A DNA stretch of 64,000 nucleotides from Facklamia sp050409585. GTDB taxonomy: Bacteria; Bacillota; Bacilli; Lactobacillales; Aerococcaceae. The position numbers were made by a program, and so were the translations under genes. Under the pieces are notes generated by a model, which saw only the letters and a list, made by a program, of their open reading frames with translations, was not told the DNA's origin and searched no databases. Positions 43,038 to 52,829 of the stretch are shown here, piece by piece (within the stretch, counting starts at the first letter, position 1; every line of letters starts with the position of its first letter). The DNA lies in assembly GCF_050409585.1 (NCBI RefSeq), contig NZ_JBNUPE010000008.1, positions 24,099 to 88,098 on the forward strand. Direction: 5' to 3'.

Positions 43038-44371
43038 TGTTAGATAAAAATACTGTTTATCACTTTGTGGGAATAAAAGGCTCTGGTATGTCTGCCCTTG
43101 CTTTGGTTTTACATGGTGAAGGATACCATGTACAAGGTAGTGATGTAGCTACTTATTTCTTTACACAACAAGAATTAGAAAATCAATCCATCAAAATTCT
43201 AGAATTTTCAGCCGATAATATCCAAGCGAGGCAAACGATTATAGCAGGCAATGCATTTAATGATGAACACCCTGAGTTAGTGAAAGCGAGAGAATTAGGT
43301 CTACCTATTTATCGCTACCATACCTTTATTGGTGACTTATTAAAACAATACACTTCAATTGCTGTCACAGGTTCACACGGTAAGACTTCTACGACTGGTT
43401 TGCTGGCCCATACTTTAAAAAAACTAGCTCCTCTTTCTTATCTCATTGGTGATGGTACGGGTTTTGGCGATGAAGAATCTACCTACTTTGCCTTAGAGGC
43501 TTGTGAATATCGCCGTCATTTCATGGCCTATCAACCTGATTATGCGATTATCACCAATATTGATTTCGACCATCCAGACTATTATCAATCCATTGAAGAT
43601 GTCTTTTCAGCCTTTAATGACTTTAGCCACCAAGCAAAAAAAGGAATTATCGCTTGGGGGGATGACCCATTTTTATCTAAATTGCAATCAAATGTTCCTG
43701 TCTATCGCTATGGCCTCAATGATAACCAAGAGTTTTATACTGATAATATTCAACGTACGCCAAAAGGCTCTGATTTTGACGTATATATTAAAGGAGAAAA
43801 ATTTGGACACTTTCACCTTCCTGCTTATGGCGAGCATAATATTTTAAATGCCTTAGCGGTTATTACCTTACTCTATTTAGAAGGATTTAAGGCTAAAGAC
43901 ATTGCTGAACAAATGGCAAGCTTTCAGGGGGTGAAGCGTCGTTTTTCAGTAAGACAAGTTGAAGATTTAATTATTATTGATGACTATGCCCACCATCCAA
44001 GTGAGATAAAAGCAACAATTGATGCGGCTCAACAAAAATATCCTAATCGACGGGTAGTAGCAATCTTTCAACCCCATACTTTCAGTCGTACCGTAGCTTT
44101 GCTTAATGAATTTGCTGAAGCTTTATCAATTGCAGATCATGTTCATTTAGTTGATATTTTTACTTCAGCTAGAGAACAATCAGGTGATGTCAAAATTGAA
44201 GATTTAGCTAGAATGATTAATGAAAAAGTTGAAATTATTTCGAAAGATCATCTTTCACCGCTTATGGATTACAAAGATGAAGTCCTTTTATTCATGGGAG
44301 CGGGAGATATCGACCATTTAGCTCGTCAATTTGAAACAGCCTATGCGAGTCTTCATGTAAAAAATTTATAA
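43037..44371 (+). CDS. murC: UDP-N-acetylmuramate-L-alanine ligase
   Basis: Adds the first residue of the peptidoglycan stem peptide to UDP-MurNAc using ATP. It is 444 aa with three Mur-ligase domains: the UDP-binding GIKGSGMSALAL at the N-terminus, the ATP loop TGSHGKTSTTG in the middle and FQPHTFSRTVALL in the C-terminal domain. The stop codon is soon followed by a terminator. Translation is likely coupled to the preceding unknown gene. Confidence 0.95.
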   Translation: MLDKNTVYHFVGIKGSGMSALALVLHGEGYHVQGSDVATYFFTQQELENQSIKILEFSADNIQARQTIIAGNAFNDEHPELVKARELGLPIYRYHTFIGDLLKQYTSIAVTGSHGKTSTTGLLAHTLKKLAPLSYLIGDGTGFGDEESTYFALEACEYRRHFMAYQPDYAIITNIDFDHPDYYQSIEDVFSAFNDFSHQAKKGIIAWGDDPFLSKLQSNVPVYRYGLNDNQEFYTDNIQRTPKGSDFDVYIKGEKFGHFHLPAYGEHNILNALAVITLLYLEGFKAKDIAEQMASFQGVKRRFSVRQVEDLIIIDDYAHHPSEIKATIDAAQQKYPNRRVVAIFQPHTFSRTVALLNEFAEALSIADHVHLVDIFTSAREQSGDVKIEDLARMINEKVEIISKDHLSPLMDYKDEVLLFMGAGDIDHLARQFETAYASLHVKNL

Positions 44372-44386
44372 TGTAATTTGATTCTT

Positions 44387-44412
44387 AAAGCCAGCGAATT
44401 CGTTGGCTTTTT
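44387..44412 (+). terminator. Terminator of murC
   Basis: Self-complementary AAAGCCAGCGAA / TTCGTTGGCTTT followed by TT. Confidence 0.8.
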
Positions 44413-44434
44413 GCATAAATAAAGGAGTGACATA

Positions 44435-47110
44435 ATGTCAAAACGTACCATACTTTTAATTGATGGATCGAGTTTAGCCTTTCGTTCTTTCTTTTCAATC
44501 CTTGATATTGAACGTTTTAAAAATCGATCAGGTCTTCATACTAATGCTCTTTTCACTTTTAAGAGAATGTTAGATAATGTCTTGAGTCAATTTAAGCCAA
44601 CCCATGTTTTAGTGGCATTTGATAAGAGTGGTGGCACTTTTCGGACAGAAAAATATCAAGACTATAAAAGTGGACGCCAAAAGACACCTACTGAATTCAA
44701 AGAGCAGATGCCATATTTTCGTGTGCTGTTAGAAGCCTATGGGATTAAACATTATTCTTTAAGTAATTATGAAGCGGATGATATTATAGGAACTCTTGCT
44801 TATCAAGCAAACCAAGAAGATCAAGTTATTGTCCTATCTGGAGATAAAGATTTAACTCAATTAGCCAGTGATAAAACAACTGTGTATATTACGCGTAAAG
44901 GTGTTTCTGACCTAGAAGCATACACCCCTCAATCAATCCAAGAAAAATGGGGGATTGAGCCTTTACAAATTATTGACATGAAAGGTCTTATGGGGGATTC
45001 GTCTGATAATTACCCAGGTATTACTAGAGTGGGTGAGAAGACAGCACTTAAATTACTTCATCAGTTTGGTTCAGTAGAAGCCATGTATGATCGCTTAGAT
45101 GAGTTAAAAGCTTCTAAAATGAAAGAAAACATTATTAATGATGAAGCTAATGCAAGGATGAGTAAAGATTTAGCTCGTATTCTTCATGATGCACCGATAG
45201 AATTGACAATTGAGGAGACTCTTTTGCACCAACCAGATTATCAAGCTTTAGCTGAGTTCTATCGTCAAATGGACTTTCAATCCTTCTTGAAAGACTTGCA
45301 AGTTGAGCAAGGGGAGTCGAGTACGATTAATCAAGCAGCAGAAGATTTACCTGAAATTTCCATCCAAGTAATCGATTCAGCAGACCGGATTGAACCCACT
45401 ATCTTACCTGATCAAGCAGTGTATTACAGTGAAATCTTACAGGACAATTATCACTTTGCCCCTATTAAAGCGGTCGCTTGGTTAGACTTTAAACAGAATC
45501 AATTGTACATCCTTCCTGAAGACTTAGCTTTTAGCAGTCAAGTTTTTAAAGAGTGGTTAACTAACGAAGACAAGCAAAAAATCTTTTTTGATTATAAACG
45601 TGAAGCGGTCATAGCTTCCCGTTACGATACACAAATTAATGGCATAATGATGGATGTTTTGATTGCCACTTATTTAATTGATACAAAAAACAACCAAGAA
45701 CTTGCGGATGTGGCTAATCTTTTAAATCTGCCAGTGACAGTGCAATACGATGAAACGATCTATGGTAAGGGAGCAAAAAGAGCTTTACCTGAAAATAAGG
45801 ATCAGTTTTACCAACATTTAGCCAATAAATTACAAACTCTAAAAGCAGTTCAACAACCATTAGAAAATCGTTTAGAAGAACTAGAGATGACAGACCTCTA
45901 TCATGAAATAGAGTTACCTTTGGCTCAAACCTTAGCCAAGATTGAAATCGGTGGCATAAAGGTTGATCGTTCAACTCTAGATGAAAAAAATGAGCAAGTT
46001 CTAATTCGTATGCAAAAAATGGAAGAAGAAATTCATAACATGGCTGGCTCAACTTTCAATGTGAATTCTCCTAAACAATTGGGTATTGTTCTTTTTGAAG
46101 ATTTAGGCTTGCCTATTATCAAGAAAACAAAAACCGGGTATTCTACAGCAGCTGATGTTTTGGAAAAGTTGAAAGACAAGCATCCCATTGTCCCAGCTAT
46201 TTTAGCCTATCGACAGATTGCAAAATTACAGTCGACCTATTTAGCAGGGCTTCCACCCTATATTAAAGAAGATGGTAAGATTCACACACGCTTTGTCCAA
46301 ACTTTAACTCAAACAGGACGTCTTTCATCCACTGATCCTAACTTACAAAACATACCAATCCGAATCGAAGAAGGACGGCTAGTGCGTCAAGCTTTTGTAC
46401 CAAGCAAGAAGGGCTGGAAGTTATTTGGGGCGGATTATTCACAAATTGAATTACGCGTTTTAGCTCATATTTCGCAAGATCAACACATGCAAGAAGCGTT
46501 TAGAAATAATGAAGATATCCACTCTGCTACGGCTAGAAGAGTCTTTAACCTAGAAGATGATCAGGCAGTAGATGCAGACCACCGTCGCCAAGCCAAGGCA
46601 GTTAACTTTGGAATAGTATATGGAATTTCTGATTATGGTTTATCACAAAATTTAAACATTACCCGTAAAAAAGCCAAGGCTTTTATTGATCGTTACTTTG
46701 AAATGTTTCCGGGCATCAAAACATTTATGGAAACGATTGTGGAAGAAGCTAAAGAAAGAGGCTATGTAAAAACACTCTTCAATCGCCGGCGTTATTTACC
46801 GGATATTCACGCTACCAATTTTAATGTTCGTTCCTTTGCAGAACGAACTGCTATGAACTCGCCAATTCAAGGAAGTGCGGCTGATATTATTAAAGTTGCC
46901 ATGGTTAATTTAGATCAGCGCTTGAAAGAGGAAGACCTTCAATCACGCATGATTTTACAGATACATGACGAATTGATCCTTGAAGGACCAGAAGAAGAAA
47001 TGTCGATCTTAGAAAAAATAGTTCCACAAGTGATGGAGGAGGCTGCTGATTTGAGTGTTCCACTAAAAGTAGACTATCATTATGGAGATTCTTGGTTAGA
47101 GCTTAAATAA
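44435..47110 (+). CDS. polA: DNA polymerase I
   Basis: 891-aa repair and Okazaki-fragment polymerase. The 5'-3' exonuclease domain occupies about 1-290 (LLIDGSSLAFRSFFS, VLSGDKDLTQL, GDSSDNYPGI). The middle 3'-5' exonuclease domain lacks the DxE catalytic pair (the position reads AWLDFKQNQ), as in Bacillus PolI, so proofreading is probably absent. The polymerase domain carries motif A (DYSQIELRVLAHI), motif B (RRQAKAVNFGIVYGIS) and motif C (QIHDELILE). Monocistronic. Confidence 0.96.
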   Translation: MSKRTILLIDGSSLAFRSFFSILDIERFKNRSGLHTNALFTFKRMLDNVLSQFKPTHVLVAFDKSGGTFRTEKYQDYKSGRQKTPTEFKEQMPYFRVLLEAYGIKHYSLSNYEADDIIGTLAYQANQEDQVIVLSGDKDLTQLASDKTTVYITRKGVSDLEAYTPQSIQEKWGIEPLQIIDMKGLMGDSSDNYPGITRVGEKTALKLLHQFGSVEAMYDRLDELKASKMKENIINDEANARMSKDLARILHDAPIELTIEETLLHQPDYQALAEFYRQMDFQSFLKDLQVEQGESSTINQAAEDLPEISIQVIDSADRIEPTILPDQAVYYSEILQDNYHFAPIKAVAWLDFKQNQLYILPEDLAFSSQVFKEWLTNEDKQKIFFDYKREAVIASRYDTQINGIMMDVLIATYLIDTKNNQELADVANLLNLPVTVQYDETIYGKGAKRALPENKDQFYQHLANKLQTLKAVQQPLENRLEELEMTDLYHEIELPLAQTLAKIEIGGIKVDRSTLDEKNEQVLIRMQKMEEEIHNMAGSTFNVNSPKQLGIVLFEDLGLPIIKKTKTGYSTAADVLEKLKDKHPIVPAILAYRQIAKLQSTYLAGLPPYIKEDGKIHTRFVQTLTQTGRLSSTDPNLQNIPIRIEEGRLVRQAFVPSKKGWKLFGADYSQIELRVLAHISQDQHMQEAFRNNEDIHSATARRVFNLEDDQAVDADHRRQAKAVNFGIVYGISDYGLSQNLNITRKKAKAFIDRYFEMFPGIKTFMETIVEEAKERGYVKTLFNRRRYLPDIHATNFNVRSFAERTAMNSPIQGSAADIIKVAMVNLDQRLKEEDLQSRMILQIHDELILEGPEEEMSILEKIVPQVMEEAADLSVPLKVDYHYGDSWLELK

Positions 47111-47118
47111 ATAGAAAT

Positions 47119-47179
47119 AAACTCACAACAAAATGTCTTAGAACTTGAAAATTCTTAAGAATTTAACTTGTGAGTTTTT
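47119..47179 (+). terminator. Terminator of polA
   Basis: 10-bp outer stem AAACTCACAA / TTGTGAGTTT with an inner weaker stem, then T5. Confidence 0.75.
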
Positions 47180-47238
47180 GATTTATCATATGTAAAAGTT
47201 TACTAATTTTTGTTATATTGAGAAACTTAAACTTTTCA

Positions 47239-47267
47239 TTGACGCACTTTTAAAATTAATATAAAAT
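47239..47267 (+). promoter_or_regulatory. Promoter of the DUF819 gene
   Basis: TTGACG (47239-47244), 17-bp spacer, TAAAAT (47262-47267). Confidence 0.75.
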
Positions 47268-47281
47268 AAAACTAGCCACTT

Positions 47282-47295
47282 TGAAAGCGTTATCA
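47282..47295 (+). promoter_or_regulatory. Consensus cre (CcpA) operator
   Basis: TGAAAGCGTTATCA matches the catabolite-response consensus TGWAANCGNTNWCA at every fixed position. It lies just downstream of the -10, where bound CcpA would block transcription when glucose is present. Confidence 0.85.
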
Positions 47296-47324
47296 AACAG
47301 TGGTAAAATAAAAGGAGGTTTTTT

Positions 47325-48479
47325 ATGATTACGAATGGATTTCACTTTATCGCCTTCATGTTACTTTTCATAGGTGTAATGGTTTGGCTTGAAAGCAAGT
47401 ATAAGGATTCGAAGTTCTTTACTTATGTACCAGCACTGATAATAGTTTATTTTGGAACGATGTTATTTTCAACCTTTGGTTTTTGGCAAGGGGAGGAAGT
47501 CTTGGGTGCAAGGGGAGCGATTAAGGATGCTATTCTTCCAGCTATGATCTTTCTAATGCTTCTAAGAGCTGATTTAAGAGATATTGCCAAGTTAGGCTGG
47601 AAAATGATCCTATCATTTTTCTCAGCAACAATCACGATTACAATAGGTTTTGTAATCGCTTTCACTCTATTCAAAGGCATTCTTTCGCCGGATGCTCCGC
47701 TCACGCTTGGTGCCTTAGCAGGTAGTTGGGTAGGTGGCGTCCAAAATATGTCTGCTGTTATGGAATCATTAAATCTTAATAGTGAAAGTATGGGATACAC
47801 TCTTTTGATTGATTCGATTGATTATTCAATGTGGATAATGTTCTTGTTAGCTATGGTACCTTTTGCTAAAAAGTTTAATAAATGGACCAAGGCTGACACC
47901 TCTGTCATAGATAAAGTGAATGAAAATTTAACTATTAAATTTGATAAAATTAGCACAGCCATTGAGCATCATCATATTCTACTGTTATTAGGTTTAGCCT
48001 TTAGTTTTACTGCCCTAGCACAAACGATAGCTGGCTACTTACCTGGTAACTTTGAAACAGGCTGGACAATCATTATCGTTACTTTTATTGGTTTAGCGTG
48101 CGCTATGACACCTTTAGGTAAGATTCCGGGTGCCCCACAGCTATCTAATGTTTTGTTATATTTATTAATTGGTTTAATTGCAGCTACTTCAAATTTTGCC
48201 GAATTAACCCAAGCCCCAGCTTATATTTTAACTGGTTTTGTTATTTTGTTAGTTCACGGCATATTAATGTTAATTATAGCTAAGCTTTTTAAGTTGGATT
48301 TATTCACATGTGGGGTGGCTTCATTAGCTAATATAGGTGGAGTAGCATCTGCACCAGTTTTAGCAGCGGCTTATTCTCAATCTTTAGTGCCTATTGCTGT
48401 ATTAATGGCCTTAATAGGTGTAAGTACGGGAACATTTATTGGAATACTAATTTCAAATCTTTTAGCATTTTTAGCTTAA
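47325..48479 (+). CDS. DUF819 family membrane transporter-like protein
   Basis: 384-aa integral membrane protein with about 10-11 helices of the DUF819 (YjcL-like) family. Conserved loops are AGSWVGGVQNMSAVMESL and a matching C-terminal ANIGGVASAPVLAAAYSQSLVPIAV, suggesting an inverted-repeat transporter fold. The substrate is unknown; the family is considered related to bile-acid/sodium or keto-deoxy-gluconate-type transporters only loosely. The consensus cre site predicts expression when preferred sugars are absent. Monocistronic, with a strong AAAGGAGG. Confidence 0.85.
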   Translation: MITNGFHFIAFMLLFIGVMVWLESKYKDSKFFTYVPALIIVYFGTMLFSTFGFWQGEEVLGARGAIKDAILPAMIFLMLLRADLRDIAKLGWKMILSFFSATITITIGFVIAFTLFKGILSPDAPLTLGALAGSWVGGVQNMSAVMESLNLNSESMGYTLLIDSIDYSMWIMFLLAMVPFAKKFNKWTKADTSVIDKVNENLTIKFDKISTAIEHHHILLLLGLAFSFTALAQTIAGYLPGNFETGWTIIIVTFIGLACAMTPLGKIPGAPQLSNVLLYLLIGLIAATSNFAELTQAPAYILTGFVILLVHGILMLIIAKLFKLDLFTCGVASLANIGGVASAPVLAAAYSQSLVPIAVLMALIGVSTGTFIGILISNLLAFLA

Positions 48480-48518
48480 AATCTTTAAAAACTGTATCTT
48501 TTAAGATGTGACAACAAT

Positions 48519-48591
48519 AGACGATTGTTTGAATGATATTTTATCTGTCTACTTGACAGGGGGCATATCAGAAATTCAATCGTCTTTTTTG
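48519..48591. terminator. Nested hairpin after the DUF819 gene
   Basis: Three co-linear stems: AGACGATTG/CAATCGTCT (outer), TGATAT/ATATCA, and CTGTC/GACAG (inner), followed by T6 on the plus strand. It can serve as the terminator of the DUF819 gene. The size and the CCCCCTGTCAAGTAGACAG core on the minus strand are unusual for a simple terminator. Confidence 0.6.
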
Positions 48592-48704
48592 TGTCCTTAT
48601 TAAGACAAAATCTTTAAAATAGCTTGAAGCTTCTAAGCTAGGATGAAAGTCCCCCCCTCTTAGTATATAATAATTGGTGTACATAAAAGAAAAGGACGGA
48701 AATT

Positions 48705-49106
48705 ATGATAAAATTAATGAAGCAAATCACTCGTTTTGTTTTTGTTGGAGGGACAGCGACCCTATTAGATATGGGGATCCTCTATTTGCTTAATTATCAA
48801 TTTGGTGTTAATCACCATATTGCCGCAACCATTGCTTTTGTAGTAGCTACCTTTTATAACTATTACCTGTCTATGAAATTTGTTTTTAAAAGTAAGTTTG
48901 AAGCAGGAGAACGACATAAAGAATTCCTGGCTTTTTTCATTTTAAGTGTTATCGGATTGCTAATCACCCTAATCGGCTTGGTAATCTTTGTAGATTGGCT
49001 CAAGTGGGATGTAATGATTTCTAAGGTGCTGATCGGTATTGTTGTGATGATTTTTAATTTCGTGACACGTAAAATTTATTTTGAAGGGGAGGCAGACCTA
49101 CATTGA
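48705..49106 (+). CDS. gtrA: GtrA family membrane protein
   Basis: 133-aa protein with four predicted helices (about 9-30, 36-56, 70-95, 103-123) and the family start FVFVGGTATLLDMGILYLL. GtrA proteins are thought to help flip undecaprenyl-phosphate-linked single sugars to the outer face of the membrane. It is followed by a dolichol-P-mannose-synthase-like transferase with overlapping stop and start codons, the usual partner. A TATAAT at 48666-48671 may be its -10. Confidence 0.9.
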   Translation: MIKLMKQITRFVFVGGTATLLDMGILYLLNYQFGVNHHIAATIAFVVATFYNYYLSMKFVFKSKFEAGERHKEFLAFFILSVIGLLITLIGLVIFVDWLKWDVMISKVLIGIVVMIFNFVTRKIYFEGEADLH

Positions 49107-50044
49107 AAATAACAATTTTGATTCCCTTTTATAATGAAGAAGAAATGATCGAAAAGACTCACCAAGTTTTAAGTAAAGAATTGAAAACAATGGTTGAGTT
49201 CGAATTTGAATTACTTTATGTGAATGATGGCTCCTCCGATCACACCTTAGAATTGATGCGAAAAATTGCTGAACAAGATGAGCGAGTTAAATACCTTTCA
49301 TTTAGTCGCAATTTTGGTAAGGAGGCTGGAATGTTAGCGGGCTTTGATCATGCCAGTGGCGAAGCAGTTATTATTATGGATGGAGATTTACAAAATCCGC
49401 CATATTTAATTAAAGAAATGATTGCTAAATATCAAGAAGGCTATGATGTGGTGAATGCCAAGCGAAGTCGAGATGGCGAACGAAAAACAACCAGTTTTTT
49501 TGCAAAAATCTTTTATAAAGTTGCCAACACCATGATGGATGTCGAATTGACGGATGGTGTTTCGGATTTTCGTCTGTTATCACGGCCAGCCATTAATGCT
49601 ATTACCTCATTAAGAGAGTATAATCGTTTTTCTAAAGGATTATTTTCTTGGATAGGTTTTAAGGAAACGGTCATTGAATATGAAAATGAATTACGACAAG
49701 CAGGACAAACAAAATGGTCATTCAAAAAGTCTTTAAACTACGCTTTAGATGGAATCCTATCCTTTTCTAATCATCCCTTAAGAATGATTTTTGGCTTAGG
49801 TTTAACTTGTATTGCAATTGCCGGACTCTATATTATATGGTTACTTTTTAACTACTTTAGTGATCCGAGTCAAGCAGTATCAGGTTACTTCACCACTATT
49901 TTTACAATTGTATTTTTTGGAGGCGTTCAATTAGTCTCCATTGGGGTTTTAGGTGAATATATTGGTAAAATATTCTATGAGGTAAAGGGAAGGCCTCATT
50001 ATATTATTGAAGAAAGCAATATTAAGAAGGGGGACCAGGAATGA
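49103..50044 (+). CDS. gtrB: Polyprenyl-phosphate glycosyltransferase (GtrB/CsbB-like)
   Basis: GT2-family transferase of 313 aa with a cytoplasmic catalytic domain (ITILIPFYNEEEM, VNDGSSDHTLE, IIMDGDLQNPP, and the loop GVSDFRLLSR) and two C-terminal helices (about 228-252 and 262-285). It would load a sugar onto undecaprenyl phosphate. The start is TTG at 49103, overlapping the gtrA stop, with GGGGAGG upstream. Together with GtrA and YfhO it matches the CsbB/YfhO system that decorates lipoteichoic acid with GlcNAc in B. subtilis. The sugar here is unknown. Confidence 0.9.
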   Translation: MKITILIPFYNEEEMIEKTHQVLSKELKTMVEFEFELLYVNDGSSDHTLELMRKIAEQDERVKYLSFSRNFGKEAGMLAGFDHASGEAVIIMDGDLQNPPYLIKEMIAKYQEGYDVVNAKRSRDGERKTTSFFAKIFYKVANTMMDVELTDGVSDFRLLSRPAINAITSLREYNRFSKGLFSWIGFKETVIEYENELRQAGQTKWSFKKSLNYALDGILSFSNHPLRMIFGLGLTCIAIAGLYIIWLLFNYFSDPSQAVSGYFTTIFTIVFFGGVQLVSIGVLGEYIGKIFYEVKGRPHYIIEESNIKKGDQE

Positions 50045-52821
50045 AGAAAAAAACATGGATTTATGGAATGAGCGGCTTGGCTCCTTTGGCTTTAATGCTA
50101 GTAGGGTGGTTTATTAATGATTTCTTTCCTTTTGGAGAAAAGTCTTTCTTAGCTATTGACTTTAATCAGCAATTTATTGATTTATATATATTTATGCGAA
50201 ATTCTTTTTATTCAGGTGATTTTGGCGCTTTGTTTTATTCTTTTACCAAATCAATTGGAGGAAATATGATTGGGGCTTGGGCTTATTACTTAATGAGTCC
50301 TTTCAATATATTTTATTTAATTTTACCCATGAAATGGATAACCTATGCTATATTCTTATCGGTATGGTTGCGGTATGGGGCTATGGGCTTATCCATGGCA
50401 TATTATCTTATTAAACGCCATGGTGGCCAAAAAAGACCTTATTTGACTTTGATTTTGGCTACCACCTATGCCTTGAATGGTTTCGCTGTGTCTTATCAAA
50501 TGACACCTATTTTTATGGATGCATTATGGCTAATGCCTCTGCTACTTGTAGCGCTAGAAAATGTACTGGATGGTAAAAAGCCTTACACCTACATTTTTCT
50601 TTTGGCTTCGACTATGATCATTCAATATTATATGGGCTATATGATTTGCTTGTTTATTTTATTCTATAGTTTTTATTATTTGTTTGTTCAATATTACCAA
50701 GTACATAAAGACCATTATTTTAAATTTTTAGGACAAAATGTTGTTCGCTTAGGTATGTTTTCTCTAATAGGAATTGGACTGTCAGCTCTATTATTAGTGC
50801 CTAACATTTATAACTTACTCTTTTCAAAAGCTGCTTTGGAATCGACTCTATCTTTTGATTGGGAATTACAAATAAATCCATTAGATATCTTTGCTAAGTT
50901 AATGATAGGGGCTTTTGATAATGAGTCATGGTCTGCGGGACCGAACTTACCCAACATATATGTTGGGTCCTTAGCTATGGTGGGGGTAATCAGTTATTTC
51001 CTATCGAAAACAATTAAAACTAGTCATAAATGGGCGAGCGCTACTGTTTTAACTATCTTCTTCTTTTCTATGACCCATGAATTCACTAGCAAGATTTGGC
51101 ATATGGGACAAAATCCAGCAGGCTTTTTCTATCGTTTTTCTTGGATTCTAGTCTTTTTCCTTATCTTATTAGCTTATCAAGGACTCAAGGATAAAGTGAT
51201 TGAAAGCCAGGAAGTTTTCATTGGAATAGCTATTGCCCTCTTAATTCAGTCTGTAGTGATGGTCAAGGAATATTCTTTCCTGACTCCTGAACAAAGACAA
51301 GCTTCCGCCTTTATTTTTGGGCTAATGTGGTTGGTTCTTTATTTAGTAAAACAGCCTCACTTTAAATGGCTGCTAGTTTTATTATTAAGTTTTGGAGAGT
51401 TAAGTGCCAATGCCTATCTTTCCCAGGGAAGACTAAATCATAACAATGCTTTTAAATTTGAAAATGCACTGGATGTCATTGACGAATCTATTGATAAAAT
51501 TCGTCCAGACAAAAGCGATTTTTACCGTATCTCTAAAACATTCTATCGGTCTAAAAATGATCCGATGACTTTTAGTTATCCTGGAATGACAACCTTCACC
51601 TCTAGTTTAGAAGGCTCTACACGAGATTTGTTCGAAGAACTAGGGAATTCAGCGATTGATGCATCTATTTATTATTATGGTACTCCTTTAACTGATGCTC
51701 TATTCGGAGTGAAGTATTTTGTAAATAATGAACCCTTTTCAAGTGATGATCAAGCTGTTATTGATCAGACTTATATTTTTCCAACGGATGTGACACGCCT
51801 AGATATTACTAATGAGGCGAATAAGGTAGATGAAACCGATCGATTTACCATTTTCCAAACTCCTAAAACATTGCCGATTGCTTTTGGAGTAAGTAATCAG
51901 TTGGCTCAATTGAATTTAATTGAAAACCGACCGATCGCTAACCAAAATGCGATTGCTCAAGCTCTCCTATCAGATGATACAGAAATTTTCAAACTGGTTG
52001 AGACCGAGGTGACTTTAACCAACTTAATTCATGGAGCGACACAATCAGGAGGTCAAATCTTTTCTCGTGAAGATAATACACTGGATGGTTCAATGAAGTT
52101 GATTTTTACGCCAACTACTGATGATTCCTACTTTGTCGATATTCCGCGCAGTTTATCAACCTATAAGGGAGAAGTCGACATTTTATTAAATGGACAGAAT
52201 TACGATTATCGCTCTAAATTCGGAGCCAATCAAGTCTTTAATATTGCCCATCAAGCCAAAGGTCAAGAACAAGAGTTGGAGATCATTATTAAGGCTGACC
52301 GACAATTCAATTTGACAGATCTGAAGATTTACCAAATGGATCAAAATAAGGTTAACCAAATAATCGAAGACCGGCAGTCAGAGGCCATACAAATAGAAGA
52401 GTGGGGCTCCAACTATGTGAGAGGTTCGATTACAATTAAAGATAGCCCTTGGGTGTTTACTTCTATTCCGTACGACCAAGGATGGCAAGTGAAGGTTGAT
52501 GGAGAACTTGTAGAAGACGAAAAAATATGGGATTCTCTTTTGGCCTTTCAAGTAGAAGCTGGCGAACATCAACTTGAAATGATCTTTCAGCCGAGAGGCC
52601 TTTTATTGGGAGCAGGCATTACTAGTTTGTCTGCCTTAAGTTTAATTGCTTGGGCTCTTCTAGAGCAAAAGTACGGCAAGTTCTTAATGTTTCATCTAAA
52701 TGGTGAGTCGTTAAATAAACGACAAATTGGTCGCTCAGCCAAAAAGTCTCCTACTGACCAGCAGGTTGAAAGGTTCAAAATTACAAAAGATCCAACGAAT
52801 GACATTAAAGTAGAGGAGTAA
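50041..52821 (+). CDS. YfhO family membrane glycosyltransferase-like protein
   Basis: 926-aa membrane protein with about 13 N-terminal helices (to about 470), a large extracytoplasmic domain and one more helix near 860. Family motifs are DFNQQFIDLYIFMR, the YQMTPIFMDALWLMPLL region and SIPYDQGWQVKVDGE near the C-terminus. YfhO is proposed to transfer the undecaprenyl-phosphate-linked sugar onto teichoic acid outside the cell (GT-C fold; the Asp of the first loop, in LAIDFNQQ, is the likely catalytic site). It overlaps gtrB by 4 bp (ATGA). Confidence 0.88.
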   Translation: MKKKTWIYGMSGLAPLALMLVGWFINDFFPFGEKSFLAIDFNQQFIDLYIFMRNSFYSGDFGALFYSFTKSIGGNMIGAWAYYLMSPFNIFYLILPMKWITYAIFLSVWLRYGAMGLSMAYYLIKRHGGQKRPYLTLILATTYALNGFAVSYQMTPIFMDALWLMPLLLVALENVLDGKKPYTYIFLLASTMIIQYYMGYMICLFILFYSFYYLFVQYYQVHKDHYFKFLGQNVVRLGMFSLIGIGLSALLLVPNIYNLLFSKAALESTLSFDWELQINPLDIFAKLMIGAFDNESWSAGPNLPNIYVGSLAMVGVISYFLSKTIKTSHKWASATVLTIFFFSMTHEFTSKIWHMGQNPAGFFYRFSWILVFFLILLAYQGLKDKVIESQEVFIGIAIALLIQSVVMVKEYSFLTPEQRQASAFIFGLMWLVLYLVKQPHFKWLLVLLLSFGELSANAYLSQGRLNHNNAFKFENALDVIDESIDKIRPDKSDFYRISKTFYRSKNDPMTFSYPGMTTFTSSLEGSTRDLFEELGNSAIDASIYYYGTPLTDALFGVKYFVNNEPFSSDDQAVIDQTYIFPTDVTRLDITNEANKVDETDRFTIFQTPKTLPIAFGVSNQLAQLNLIENRPIANQNAIAQALLSDDTEIFKLVETEVTLTNLIHGATQSGGQIFSREDNTLDGSMKLIFTPTTDDSYFVDIPRSLSTYKGEVDILLNGQNYDYRSKFGANQVFNIAHQAKGQEQELEIIIKADRQFNLTDLKIYQMDQNKVNQIIEDRQSEAIQIEEWGSNYVRGSITIKDSPWVFTSIPYDQGWQVKVDGELVEDEKIWDSLLAFQVEAGEHQLEMIFQPRGLLLGAGITSLSALSLIAWALLEQKYGKFLMFHLNGESLNKRQIGRSAKKSPTDQQVERFKITKDPTNDIKVEE

Positions 52822-52829
52822 ATTTCAAG

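Noticed and set aside
45714..46052. 112-aa minus-strand ORF inside polA
   Set aside because: Shadow frame of polA; composition is not protein-like.
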